Shown one piece after another: positions 16,668-25,921 of a DNA stretch of 64,000 bases. Source of the DNA: Oscillospiraceae bacterium (GTDB lineage: Bacteria > Bacillota > Clostridia > Oscillospirales > Oscillospiraceae). Both the position numbers and the translations under genes were made by a program. Within the stretch, counting starts at the first letter, position 1; every line of letters starts with the position of its first letter. The DNA lies in NCBI GenBank assembly GCA_017508045.1, contig JAFVZT010000007.1:1-64000 (forward strand), given 5' to 3'. A model generated the notes under the pieces. The model was given only the letters and a program-made list of their open reading frames with translations. It had not been told where the DNA came from and searched no databases.

Positions 16668-17024
16668 ATGGATATTATTAAGGCTTTTTTTGTTGGCGGT
16701 TTATTCTGTTTGATTGGCCAACTTCTCATTGATAAAACAAAGCTGACACCTGCAAGAATTCTTGTAAGCTATGTTGTTGTCGGTGTTATACTTGGAGCAA
16801 TCGGAATTTATAAGCCCATTATTGATTTTGCCGGTGCCGGTGCTACGGTTCCACTTACAGGATTTGGAAGTAATCTTGCCAAGGGTGTAAAAGAAGCGGT
16901 AAGTGAAGCTGGATTTATCGGCATTTTTACAGGTGGATTAAAAGCGACAGCCGGCGGAATAACTGTAGCGATTTTTGCAGGGCTTTTAGCAAGTCTGATT
17001 TTTAAGGCTAAGGATAAATTCTAA
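16668..17024 (+). CDS. spoVAE: Stage V sporulation protein AE (SpoVAE, SpoVAEb type)
   Basis: A small integral membrane subunit of the SpoVA dipicolinate channel. The 118 residues contain four hydrophobic segments and the family sequence GGLFCLIGQLLIDKTKLTPA near the start and VPLTGFGSNLAKG near 64. ATG 16668 follows GGAGGTTAATGCA. It is translationally adjacent to spoVAD. The usual partner spoVAC is not in the window, so the channel must be completed by genes elsewhere or be a reduced version. Confidence 0.94.
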   Translation: MDIIKAFFVGGLFCLIGQLLIDKTKLTPARILVSYVVVGVILGAIGIYKPIIDFAGAGATVPLTGFGSNLAKGVKEAVSEAGFIGIFTGGLKATAGGITVAIFAGLLASLIFKAKDKF

Positions 17025-17082
17025 GGATTGGGGTACACTACTGTAGCGGACATCCGCAAATGTAGAAATGGAGGAATTTACG

Positions 17083-17181
17083 ATGAACGATCAGAATAAG
17101 AACCAGCAGAACCAGCAAAATCAGCAGAACCAGCAAAATCAGCAGAACCAGCAGAACCAACAGAACCGCAACAGCCGGTAA
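17083..17181 (+). CDS. Asparagine/glutamine-repeat microprotein (NQQ repeat, 32 residues)
   Basis: A 32-residue ORF with a good ribosome binding site (GGAGGAATTTACG before ATG 17083) and a strong terminator immediately after the stop. The protein is MNDQNK, then seven or more NQQ triplets, then NRNSR; it contains no hydrophobic residue after the initiator methionine. At the DNA level it is a 9-bp tandem repeat (AACCAGCAG and variants), with an internal 18-bp period. It is 58 bases downstream of spoVAE on the same strand with no terminator between, so it may be a third gene of that sporulation operon. Gamma-type small acid-soluble spore proteins are also rich in Q and N, but this sequence lacks their motifs. 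Function unknown; forespore expression is inferred. Confidence 0.65.
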   Translation: MNDQNKNQQNQQNQQNQQNQQNQQNQQNRNSR

Positions 17182-17186
17182 TTTTA

Positions 17187-17218
17187 AATCCTCCAGCCGA
17201 TTGGCTGGAGGATTTTTT
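17187..17218 (+). terminator. Terminator after the NQQ microprotein gene
   Basis: A perfect 12-bp stem AATCCTCCAGCC with loop GATT followed by six T. It also separates this unit from the convergent addA. Confidence 0.9.
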
Positions 17219-17226
17219 CGAAAAGA

Positions 17227-20200
17227 TTATATGACGGGAATAAACTTACCCATATGAAAATAGTACAAGAACGCAGCTTTGACGGGTAGGCGGTAAATCT
17301 TTTCAAGTGCCTTAGCATAAGTCGTAATTTGAGCGCAGTAGCCTTGGGAAACTGCGGTAACTGTTTCATCATTAATACGGTCCGTTTTAAAATCAATTAC
17401 GATAATGCCATCAGGTTCAATGATTGCACAGTCGACCACACCCTGGAGCATAATCTTCTCATCACCTACACCGGGACAATAGTTGGATGCATCGTCAAGA
17501 ATCGAAAACTTAAACTCCCGCAGTACATTCTGACTCATACGGAGCTTCATACCAAGTTCCGTAGAAAACAGGTCGGCAATTGTTTGAGCATTTATAGAAT
17601 TTTTCAGTTCCTCAGATATGTATTTCTCCTTAACGAGTCTGGATAACTCCCCTTTTATCGAATCATAATCCCCGCAGGCATCATACCGAATATACTGCAT
17701 TACAGTATGCATAGCATTACCATAGGTAATCCCTCCGGATGACTTTTCAATAAACGCAGGTTTTCTCCAGCTGTACTGCCCAACCGTGGTGTGATCGGTG
17801 TTTTCCGATGCCTCGATGTCTTTAATGCGACCTTTAATTTGGGTAGCGGTCTGTTTTGAAGGGGATTGTGTCGATAAGGCGAAGGGATACTGAAATGCCA
17901 ACGCATCACGTAGCTTATGAACCGGCACCTGGAAAGCAACGCTTTCAACATCCTCTTGTCGGGCAGGTCCACCGCAATCCTCTGCCGGAGAATATCGAAT
18001 ACACCATCCGTCAGATTTATGCTTCAAGGCAGTTAACAGCACCCAAACACCCGGGGAATCTGCATCCTCTGATATTAATGACAAATCACCCATCTGCGCA
18101 CGATAAGACAGCTCAGAAATTCCTTGACTAACATTTTTAAGGGTATAAGTCATTATTAAGCGATCTCTGGCCCTGGTCATTGCGACATACAAAACACGAA
18201 GTTCCTCGGATATGTTTTGTGTAAGCATTTTTGCGGAAATCGCATGCTTTGCAATGGTGGGATACCGCACTCTATTGACAGTATCCAAACCGGACAGGCC
18301 AAGGCCAAGCTCTTTATCACATAATACCTGTGCGCGGATATCCTCCTTATTAAACTCCTTTGAAAGACCGCAAAGGAATACAACAGGAAACTCAAGACCC
18401 TTAGATTTATGAATGCTCATAATTCGTACTGCGTCGGTAGTGCTGTCCTCGGATGATGTTTCCAACCCACGTTCCTGAAGAATTTCAAGATGCTCCAAGA
18501 AGTGAGATAATCCACAGCAAACGGACTGTTCATATGCAGTAACATATCTACAGAAGCTTTGCAAATTTTCAACCCGTTCAAACCCATCCGGTAATGCTGC
18601 GTATACACTGTCCATATGCGTTACAGACAGAATCTGCATAATTAACTGCGTCAAACTGATGAGCTGAGATTGCCGGCGCAAATCATCCAGTAATGCCAAA
18701 AAGGACTTTGCCTTTTCGGTTTCGTGCCCCTGAAGCGCTTCAAAAATAGAAACTGCTTTGTTATGATACCTCATTTCGGCCAATTCATCAGCAGTAAATC
18801 CGATAATACGACTGGACAAAACAGATAATAGCGGAATATCCTGAAGCGGATTGCTTACGATTTGCAAAAATGAACACAAAACCTCAACCTCTTCGCATTT
18901 TAGAAGGTCAGTGCCACCTCCACATACGCAACGGATTCCACGCTGCTGCAATGCAAATTGGTATTGCGTTCCTACAGAACCGGGAGAACGCAGAAGGATG
19001 ACTATATCATCTGCAGTAATCGGACGCAAACCCCCATCCTGCCGTATCATATGTGTGCCGTCCAGCAACTGCGCTATTGCCTGCGCAACAAAATTTGCCT
19101 CAGTGGCATATTTGTCTTCACCAGCCTCAAGGGCGTATAATTCAAGCTCCTGCTCCTCAAGAGGAATATGTGGAATTCCTTCCTTAAGTCTTTCCTCCTC
19201 GCCGTATTCAAGTCCGCCAACCTGTCTCGACATACAGGTAGAAAACACATCATTAACTGCTTGAATAACGCCACCGGAGGATCTGAAATTGCTGCTTAGC
19301 AATATCTTTCTGCCCTGCCCAACCTCCGCTTCCTCTGCAGGCACGTAAGTGTCATATTTCTTTAGGAAAATTCCGGGATCCGCTAAGCGGAACTGATAAA
19401 TAGATTGCTTTACATCACCAACCATAAAGCAATTTTGCTTTTTATCGGTCAGTGCTTCAAAAATGGCGTCTTGAACCGCATTAGAGTCTTGATACTCATC
19501 AACCATAACTTCCCGGAACCGATTGCTGATCTCATTGGCAATTTGAGTAATGCCGCTGCGGGATTTGCCTAGCAGCAGATCAAGGGTTTTATGCTCCAAA
19601 TCCCCAAAATCCAGAACTCGACGGCCGCGTTTCAGCTTGGTATATGCGCTGTCAAATCTCCTTGTCAATTCAATAAGGCCACGAGTTGCAGCTTGCGACA
19701 TAGCAATATCAACGACAATTTGCTCTGTGCGCATTGAGAACCTGCGTAATTTCTTAGCAAGACCTTTTTTGCAGGCCTCCCGAACAGATTTAATTTGTTC
19801 CTTTAGTTCCAAGTCAGCACATTTCGGAGAAAAAACCAATCTCCCATACTCAATCTCCATATGGGCGCGGATATCTTCCCAGGTATCGCATTTGCGAAGT
19901 GCTGTCAACTGGTCAACTACTGTCCACAGCAAGGCGCTGGGCTTCTCCATATAATCCTGACCCATAATCGTCTTTGCTGTATTTTCTATGGATTTAATCT
20001 GAAGATCCAGATATCTATGTAGGTCGTCAATCAAGTACTTGCCCCATATGGTCTCAGAGGCATCTTTAATGGCCGTATTGTTATTGATTTGAACGCACCA
20101 ATCCAACCACGCCTCCGGGTTAAGATGGCAGCGAGCGCTGTTATAGACCTTATAAACAATATTGGGTATTTGACGGTCATCTCTGCCGAAGCCTTGGGTA

Positions 20201-20685
20201 TTTACGAACGAGGACAAATCCTCGTCGGTTTGAATTTGCGCATATGCCTCATCTAAAATGTGCTGCATCGCATAGGCTCTAAGCTCTTGCGCTTCATTTT
20301 CATCTGCAACACGAAAATCGGACATAATATCAAGCTGATAGGCATATTCCCGTAAAATATCTGTGCAGAAGGAGTGAACCGTGGATATTTTTGTAAGATA
20401 CAGACGCTGCAGCTGTTTTTGAAGATGGCGGTTCTCGGGATTTTCTGCAATACATTGCGTAAGTTTATTTGCAATTTTCCCACGAAGCTCAGCTGCGGCC
20501 GCTTTTGTATAGGTAATGATTAAAAACTCATCCAGGTCCGCCGGATCAACCGGGTCAGTAAGATAGCTCAGTAAACGGTCAACAAGCACCTTCGTTTTAC
20601 CCGATCCGGCTGCGGCAGAGACAAGTAGCTTTCCGCCTCTATTGGAGATTGCCATTTCTTGCTGTACTGTCAATTTTTCAGCCAC
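17227..20685 (-). CDS. addA: ATP-dependent helicase/nuclease subunit A (AddA)
   Basis: AddA with AddB forms the RecBCD-equivalent that resects double-strand breaks and loads RecA at Chi. The 1152 residues contain a complete UvrD-type helicase: Walker A SAAAGSGKT at 23-31, VDEYQDSN near 395 and a late RVLYVAMTRARDRL motif. A C-terminal RecB-family nuclease with D1085, D1098 and K1100 (VVDCAII..., IDFKTDR) closes the protein. The GTG start at 20685 follows GAGGAGGTGAGG and overlaps the addB stop by 8 bases, so the two are translationally coupled. Confidence 0.95.
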   Translation of the reverse strand: MAEKLTVQQEMAISNRGGKLLVSAAAGSGKTKVLVDRLLSYLTDPVDPADLDEFLIITYTKAAAAELRGKIANKLTQCIAENPENRHLQKQLQRLYLTKISTVHSFCTDILREYAYQLDIMSDFRVADENEAQELRAYAMQHILDEAYAQIQTDEDLSSFVNTQGFGRDDRQIPNIVYKVYNSARCHLNPEAWLDWCVQINNNTAIKDASETIWGKYLIDDLHRYLDLQIKSIENTAKTIMGQDYMEKPSALLWTVVDQLTALRKCDTWEDIRAHMEIEYGRLVFSPKCADLELKEQIKSVREACKKGLAKKLRRFSMRTEQIVVDIAMSQAATRGLIELTRRFDSAYTKLKRGRRVLDFGDLEHKTLDLLLGKSRSGITQIANEISNRFREVMVDEYQDSNAVQDAIFEALTDKKQNCFMVGDVKQSIYQFRLADPGIFLKKYDTYVPAEEAEVGQGRKILLSSNFRSSGGVIQAVNDVFSTCMSRQVGGLEYGEEERLKEGIPHIPLEEQELELYALEAGEDKYATEANFVAQAIAQLLDGTHMIRQDGGLRPITADDIVILLRSPGSVGTQYQFALQQRGIRCVCGGGTDLLKCEEVEVLCSFLQIVSNPLQDIPLLSVLSSRIIGFTADELAEMRYHNKAVSIFEALQGHETEKAKSFLALLDDLRRQSQLISLTQLIMQILSVTHMDSVYAALPDGFERVENLQSFCRYVTAYEQSVCCGLSHFLEHLEILQERGLETSSEDSTTDAVRIMSIHKSKGLEFPVVFLCGLSKEFNKEDIRAQVLCDKELGLGLSGLDTVNRVRYPTIAKHAISAKMLTQNISEELRVLYVAMTRARDRLIMTYTLKNVSQGISELSYRAQMGDLSLISEDADSPGVWVLLTALKHKSDGWCIRYSPAEDCGGPARQEDVESVAFQVPVHKLRDALAFQYPFALSTQSPSKQTATQIKGRIKDIEASENTDHTTVGQYSWRKPAFIEKSSGGITYGNAMHTVMQYIRYDACGDYDSIKGELSRLVKEKYISEELKNSINAQTIADLFSTELGMKLRMSQNVLREFKFSILDDASNYCPGVGDEKIMLQGVVDCAIIEPDGIIVIDFKTDRINDETVTAVSQGYCAQITTYAKALEKIYRLPVKAAFLYYFHMGKFIPVI

Positions 20686-23600
20686 GGTCCCTCACCTCCT
20701 CCTCAACCGCTTCCCAAAACCATTTGGAAGACATTGTCTTATAATTTCTCCGCTGTGTTACAGTTTCCAAGTGACACACAGAACTGTACGGACAAAAGGT
20801 ACATGCATTATGACTATTGCCACGTGTGTAGGGATTGGGCGAAATATCGCCGGAGGAAATCGTAACAATCATACCCTCAAGGCATTTAAATACATATTTT
20901 TTTAGAAGTGCAAGCTGCTCCTTGCTTGCCAAGTCACCGGAAAGACTACCGTCTTTCAATTTGGAATATGGCATACGGCTTGTCCGATCTGATGATTCCA
21001 TAGCCTGTAAAACCGCATCATCAGACAGCAGCAGACCCTTGCGTTTCCACAGCTTACTGCGCTCCAAAACCGCTTCATCCTTCGTTAGGATGCCGTCTGC
21101 CGTCAGAATAGGGGCTCTTGCAGGAAAATACTGTACACCCGCCGGGATTCTGGAATCTCCAAGGAGTAATTGACCTTCCTGCTCTAATGCAAACAGATAT
21201 AACAGCATCTGTAAACCGACACCGTTAAAAATGTCACAGTAGTCAAAATCCTTCTTTCCAGTTTTATAATCAACTACCCGGAAATATGTATCCGAGCCAT
21301 TGCTCCAACAATCTACGCGATCTACAAAGCCACGAAGCTGCGCGCTCATATTGCCGCCGGATATGGTAATTGCGGGCATTTTGCAACCATCACCAAAACC
21401 AACCTCAAAATCAAAGGGCTGAAAAGATGAATACTGCATTTCCTCCCAAAGCTCTCCAACAATCTGTTCAAGCTCCAGACAATTACGCTGAAACAGGTAT
21501 CTCAACCGCTGTGTATCAAGCTCGGAAAACCGCTGTTGAGCATAGCTTTCAGAATTTTTCCGTGCAATCTCTAATATCTTTTCCAGAGAAACTTCCTTAA
21601 AACCGCCGAGTTCCACAACCTGTCTGGCAGTATTTTCCAATACTGCATGTACGTAGCTGCCAAACTCAGCCGGATCAACTGCAGCCTGCTTGCGTTCCTT
21701 TGTCCGCATACCGTATTTTAAGAAATAGGACAGACGACAATCCGCCAACTTGTCAACCTGAGAAGCAGACAGTTTCAAGGTTTTACCGTAAAGCTTCTGA
21801 ACATTCTCTTCAGTTACGCATCCAAGGGCAAAATCTTTCTTTACTTTTATAGACTGATACTGCTCCTGCAACCCAAGTGTATCCGCTGCGTTTTCGTCTT
21901 CCTTGCGAACAAGATAAGCGGCAGCCTCAAGCTTATCACAAAGAGCCATACTTAACTCGGAAGACACCGCAGCCTCACCTTGAGAAATTCCGCAAAGCCT
22001 ATGGTAAAGAAATGAAGGCTGTCCACCCGGGCAGCTGACGGTAACAGAATCCAAAGCTCCGCAAAATACGCCGTATATCTCGGTAAATTCTGTCTCCAAG
22101 CAATCCGGCGCGCCGCCGTTTAACGGCACGCCAATCTGCCGCAGCGCAGCTCTCTCCTGATCGGTAAGCACACCAAACCCACCGCCGTATTTGGGAAAAG
22201 CCCCCTCCGCAGCACCTAAAACAATTAAATGCTTTGTTTGCTGACAGCGCATGGAGCTGACAGTACCAATTGTCACCGAGTCAAGTACCGGAGGGATTGT
22301 TCCTACATCATACTGACTTAAAAGCAAACGGAACAGCTGGGTAAAGGTCTCCTCATCCCATACCGTTTGACCCAAAACATCATACATCTGCTCCATTGCA
22401 GAAATCAGTATCTCCCAGAGCTGGTTCAGAATCTGCGTATTGCGCCTATCGCCCCTGCAATCCAACTCCTTCGCCAGCACATCCAAGCGGTTGCTTAAAT
22501 CGATACGTTCCAGGAAACAATACAATGCGTGAATCTGTTGACCAAGGTTTGCAGCAGAACGGAAATTGTCCCGTAATTCAACCAACGGCTCCAAGGCCAG
22601 TTTTCTGGCGTTGTTAAGCATATGCAATAGTTCATCGGCTTTGTCATTCCAAACGCCTCCCAGACCGTCTGGATGATACTGCCAATCCTTAAGCCATCCG
22701 TTTCCTGTAATTCCCCACAAAACAGCATAATTTTCAAGCTTATCACTGGTTGCTAAATCGATGGGAGATAATGATGATTTTAAATAGTGCAGTACATCCT
22801 GCTGCAAAAAGCCGTGTAATGCGGTTTCCATTGCCGAAAGTACTGTCTGAATTACGGATTTATCCAGAATGTTTTCGGTTCCGGATATGTATGCAGGAAT
22901 ATGGCAACGGTTGAAAACCATTTCTATCGTATTGTGATATTCTGCCAGTTCTGTACAGACAACCCCGATATCACGATATCGGCTGCCCTGCCAAATGAGA
23001 TTTTTAATCTTCTCAGCTGCCAATAAACACTCCTGGTAAACTGTTTGTGTACGGTAAAGCTGCAAATGCTCCCAAGAAAGTTTTTCTGCGCAGTTGCCTT
23101 GAAAAATATTCTCCCGTAACGGTTTCAGCGCATCTGATCTTGGCGCGATGTTGCGTATCTGTGTTTCAATGTTCCAGTGCTGAGCGCAGCAAAGCAAGTC
23201 CGCTGCCGTTCTTGCGGTTCTCTCAAATGCTACTTTTTCTGAACCAATGCAGTCGCAGTTTATACCGACAATTACATGCTCGCTGTGGCAAATGATGTGC
23301 TCCAAAATCGCCAAATGCTGTTTTGTAAAATCGGGAAAGCCATCTATGTAAAAGATATGCTCTTTTGCGAAATCGCTGCTTTCCAGCTCCTCCAAAAGCC
23401 ATACCATTTGATCGCAGGGGTCTTTTTTGCCGTGATTACAAAGACCATCGTAGCAATCTAAAATCAGCGCCAGCTCCTCAAGTTTTTGGGCAAGACTTCC
23501 CTGTGTTTCACGGGATGCCTTCATCAAATCCTCAGAGGTTATATAGCATCTTTTAAATTCATCAACAATATCAACAAGGCTAATTAGAAAATCCGGACGG

Positions 23601-23935
23601 GTTTCAATAGACGCGTAGGCCTTCAGCCTGCTGTGCAGCTGTCTGATAGACGAAGCCATAGCCACAATTCTGCCACCGTCATCCAAACACTCCATCGAAA
23701 CGTGACCTACAGTATCAGCAACACGCCTTGCCAGCCGGGTAAAGGATAACACTTCAGCAAAACGACTTGCTGTATCGCCGGCGCGTTCACACAGAAGTCG
23801 CTCCGCATTATAACTCATAAGCTCCGGAACCATAAGAACGCGTCCCGGTCTCTCCTGGGAAACATCTTGCGCAATCATATCAAGAATTTCATTTCTGATT
23901 GTAACCCAGTCTGTACCGAGCAGTAATGTCAGCAT
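20678..23935 (-). CDS. addB: ATP-dependent nuclease subunit B (AddB)
   Basis: AddB is the Chi-recognising second nuclease subunit of AddAB. The 1085 residues align with the family, including the inactive helicase-like half and a C-terminal nuclease (FGSYVHAVLENTAR, VVDYKTGKK). Cysteines for the 4Fe-4S staple are present: one in ADCRLSYFL near 800 and three in ACTFCPYSSVC near the end. The N-terminus reads MLTLLLGTDWVTIRNE, so the Walker A box (GxxGSGKT) seen at this place in Bacillus AddB is absent. ATG 23935 follows AAAGGGGGAATGCCTT. It is downstream of spoIIR in the same direction and overlaps addA. Confidence 0.93.
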   Translation of the reverse strand: MLTLLLGTDWVTIRNEILDMIAQDVSQERPGRVLMVPELMSYNAERLLCERAGDTASRFAEVLSFTRLARRVADTVGHVSMECLDDGGRIVAMASSIRQLHSRLKAYASIETRPDFLISLVDIVDEFKRCYITSEDLMKASRETQGSLAQKLEELALILDCYDGLCNHGKKDPCDQMVWLLEELESSDFAKEHIFYIDGFPDFTKQHLAILEHIICHSEHVIVGINCDCIGSEKVAFERTARTAADLLCCAQHWNIETQIRNIAPRSDALKPLRENIFQGNCAEKLSWEHLQLYRTQTVYQECLLAAEKIKNLIWQGSRYRDIGVVCTELAEYHNTIEMVFNRCHIPAYISGTENILDKSVIQTVLSAMETALHGFLQQDVLHYLKSSLSPIDLATSDKLENYAVLWGITGNGWLKDWQYHPDGLGGVWNDKADELLHMLNNARKLALEPLVELRDNFRSAANLGQQIHALYCFLERIDLSNRLDVLAKELDCRGDRRNTQILNQLWEILISAMEQMYDVLGQTVWDEETFTQLFRLLLSQYDVGTIPPVLDSVTIGTVSSMRCQQTKHLIVLGAAEGAFPKYGGGFGVLTDQERAALRQIGVPLNGGAPDCLETEFTEIYGVFCGALDSVTVSCPGGQPSFLYHRLCGISQGEAAVSSELSMALCDKLEAAAYLVRKEDENAADTLGLQEQYQSIKVKKDFALGCVTEENVQKLYGKTLKLSASQVDKLADCRLSYFLKYGMRTKERKQAAVDPAEFGSYVHAVLENTARQVVELGGFKEVSLEKILEIARKNSESYAQQRFSELDTQRLRYLFQRNCLELEQIVGELWEEMQYSSFQPFDFEVGFGDGCKMPAITISGGNMSAQLRGFVDRVDCWSNGSDTYFRVVDYKTGKKDFDYCDIFNGVGLQMLLYLFALEQEGQLLLGDSRIPAGVQYFPARAPILTADGILTKDEAVLERSKLWKRKGLLLSDDAVLQAMESSDRTSRMPYSKLKDGSLSGDLASKEQLALLKKYVFKCLEGMIVTISSGDISPNPYTRGNSHNACTFCPYSSVCHLETVTQRRNYKTMSSKWFWEAVEEEVRDRG

Positions 23936-23971
23936 AAGGCATTCCCCCTTTTCCTATATAATACCACAGCT

Positions 23972-23993
23972 TTTGTCCAATTTACAGGACAAA
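23972..23993. promoter_or_regulatory. Inverted repeat between spoIIR and addB
   Basis: TTTGTCC-N8-GGACAAA is a perfect 7-bp inverted repeat directly after the spoIIR stop and 37 bases before addB. It could be a weak terminator for spoIIR or an operator of addBA. A poor promoter (TGTAAA-17-TATTAT) overlaps it on the minus strand. Confidence 0.35.
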
Positions 23994-24605
23994 TCACTTA
24001 AAATGAAATAAATTTTCTAATTTTCCGAGGCAATCCAGGAAAAAGAAACGAATTTCATATTTCCCACTGCCGCTTAACGTATCCGTAAGCGTCTTATCCA
24101 TACCCGCTGATACCGCTGTATCCTCAAACCCAACTGTGTCTGTCGGAATACAAAGCGATGGGAATACGACGCACCACCAGTTTTTACCTTCAGCCTCACC
24201 GATTTCAATGCGCAGTGACTTGTAAACGCCGGAGGGCAGCGAAAATGTATCATATTCCCGTTTACCGAACTCCTCCCGCAAAAGCGTAACACGCGCCTTT
24301 AGCTCTGAGCCAAGCTGTTGAAGTGTCTCGTTTGCCAAGTCCTCTAATTTTGTGAGCTGACTGGTTAGATATTCCTCAGCATCCTGAATATTCTCAATAT
24401 CCTGCATTTCATCGCGTAAATAAGCAATTATGGCATCTCGAACGCAAAGCTTGTCCTGCTGGTCTTTGACACTGTTTGAATTACCTACAACATGAAATCG
24501 AATCAAATTGTCGCTGAGTATTTGCTTATCCGCTATCAGGCCACATATAGAAATAAGTGCAAAGACACAAACGCAAATACAAGATATTTTTAGTATTTTA
24601 AACAT
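23994..24605 (-). CDS. spoIIR: Stage II sporulation protein R (SpoIIR)
   Basis: SpoIIR is secreted from the forespore and triggers SpoIIGA to process pro-sigma-E in the mother cell. The 203 residues begin with a signal/anchor segment (ILKISCICVCVFALISICGL, about 3-22) followed by the hallmark LIRFHVVGNSNSVKDQQDKL and VRDAIIAYL, and later WWCVVFPSLC. ATG 24605 is the best start for the signal peptide; upstream ATGs have no ribosome binding site. It lies 52 bases downstream of ispE, a common clostridial neighbourhood. In Bacillus it is a sigma-F gene; no clear sigma-F box is seen here. Confidence 0.94.
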   Translation of the reverse strand: MFKILKISCICVCVFALISICGLIADKQILSDNLIRFHVVGNSNSVKDQQDKLCVRDAIIAYLRDEMQDIENIQDAEEYLTSQLTKLEDLANETLQQLGSELKARVTLLREEFGKREYDTFSLPSGVYKSLRIEIGEAEGKNWWCVVFPSLCIPTDTVGFEDTAVSAGMDKTLTDTLSGSGKYEIRFFFLDCLGKLENLFHFK

Positions 24606-24657
24606 AATAACACCGTCCATTCTGAAATAATTCCAGTATGGACGGATTTCGGTAAAA

Positions 24658-25515
24658 TTATACAGGCTTAGCAATAAATACCTGAGGATAGTTATCCTTC
24701 AACATATTGCAAATAACCGATGCGTACTCAAAATTTGGGACAATTCCAAACACAGCTGAGCCGGAACCGGTCATTTGTTGGGCAATAGAGCCGTAGGAAT
24801 TGAATATGGATTTGATATAATTCAATTCTAAATGATCCTGTGTCACAATGGGATCAAATACATTGCATATATTTTCCGCAATTTTTCCCAAGTCACCTGC
24901 AAGCAAAGCGCTTTCCATTGCCATATTATCAGGACGCTTAGCAATCGCAGCTGCATCGATTTTTTGATACAATTCAGGTGTCGATGAGGAAAAGTCCGGT
25001 TTGCATACTACAAAGACGCAATCCGGCATATTCGGAAGCTTTCTCAAGCGCTCTCCGCGACCCTCCACCATAGCTGTACCGCAGACAGTACAAAACGGAA
25101 CATCGCTGCCAACCAATGCGCCCAGCTCAGCAAGAGCTAGGATAGAAAAGGGATTGTCGTAGTATTTGTTTAAAGCTCTAAGCACAGCAGCCGCATCTGC
25201 ACTGCCTCCACCCAAGCCGGCTTCCGAGGGAATGCGCTTGAGTATCCGTATGGCAATACCATCCGGTTCTTTTCTTAAAGCGTCAAAAAACACCTTGGCC
25301 GCACTCCACGCCAGATTCCTCTCATCCGTAGGAATTCCCTCTTTACTGCACTCTAATGACCACGGCTTTCCTGTTCCAATATCAATTTCCACATCATCCC
25401 GAATGGAAATTGTCTGCATTACGCTTTTTAGATCGTGATAACCGTCTGCCCGTTTTCCCAACACATCTAATGTTAGATTCAATTTTGCGTAAGCATACTC
25501 ATATACTGTATCCAT
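24658..25515 (-). CDS. ispE: 4-diphosphocytidyl-2-C-methyl-D-erythritol kinase IspE
   Basis: IspE is a GHMP kinase that phosphorylates CDP-methylerythritol in the non-mevalonate isoprenoid pathway. The 285 residues are full length with the N-terminal AYAKLNLTLDVLGKRADGYH motif and the ATP-binding PSEAGLGGGSADAAAVL near 95-110, plus a C-terminal MTGSGSAVFGI. ATG 25515 follows AAAGG. It leads the minus-strand run ispE-spoIIR-addB-addA. Confidence 0.95.
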   Translation of the reverse strand: MDTVYEYAYAKLNLTLDVLGKRADGYHDLKSVMQTISIRDDVEIDIGTGKPWSLECSKEGIPTDERNLAWSAAKVFFDALRKEPDGIAIRILKRIPSEAGLGGGSADAAAVLRALNKYYDNPFSILALAELGALVGSDVPFCTVCGTAMVEGRGERLRKLPNMPDCVFVVCKPDFSSSTPELYQKIDAAAIAKRPDNMAMESALLAGDLGKIAENICNVFDPIVTQDHLELNYIKSIFNSYGSIAQQMTGSGSAVFGIVPNFEYASVICNMLKDNYPQVFIAKPV

Positions 25516-25667
25516 TGGTAAATACCTTTCTAACTTAGTCTACGAGGATTATAATTCAAATCTATACGGATTGCAATCCTATCTGCCAAAATATTGCCAC
25601 CGGTGCATAAACAAATAATACATAGGGTATGATAGAAACATCCAAAAATACAAATGGAGGTACAAAA

Positions 25668-25874
25668 ATGGATACCATTGCATTAATTCTTTCTATCATC
25701 GGATCCATCAACTGGGGCCTGGTTGGCATTTTTCAGTTTGATTTGGTGGCATGGCTCTTTGGAGGCCAGGACGCACTCTTCAGCCGAATTATCTATACCC
25801 TGGTTGGGCTTGCAGGACTGTGGTGTATTTCCCTGTTGTTCCGCAGAGGCCGCCAGCAAATTGATGGCGAATAA
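25668..25874 (+). CDS. DUF378 family small membrane protein
   Basis: A 68-residue protein with two hydrophobic helices (ALILSIIGSINWGLVGIFQF and YTLVGLAGLWCISLLF), matching the DUF378/YuzA family with its conserved INWGLVG and YTLVGLAGLW. ATG 25668 follows TGGAGGT by 7 bases. Function unknown in all members; found in many spore formers. Single-gene unit ending at a 14-bp hairpin. Confidence 0.85.
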   Translation: MDTIALILSIIGSINWGLVGIFQFDLVAWLFGGQDALFSRIIYTLVGLAGLWCISLLFRRGRQQIDGE

Positions 25875-25880
25875 TATGCA

Positions 25881-25914
25881 AAACCGACGGTATCTTTCCG
25901 GATACCGTCGGTTT
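25881..25914. terminator. Hairpin between the DUF378 gene and the zinc-ribbon gene
   Basis: A perfect 14-bp stem AAACCGACGGTATC with a 6-base loop, shared by two convergent genes. Flanking T stretches are short on both strands. Confidence 0.75.
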
Positions 25915-25921
25915 AATACAA

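Noticed and set aside
17095..17172. The 9-bp AACCAGCAG repeats as a CRISPR array
   Set aside because: The units are contiguous without spacers, in frame, and code for NQQ triplets.
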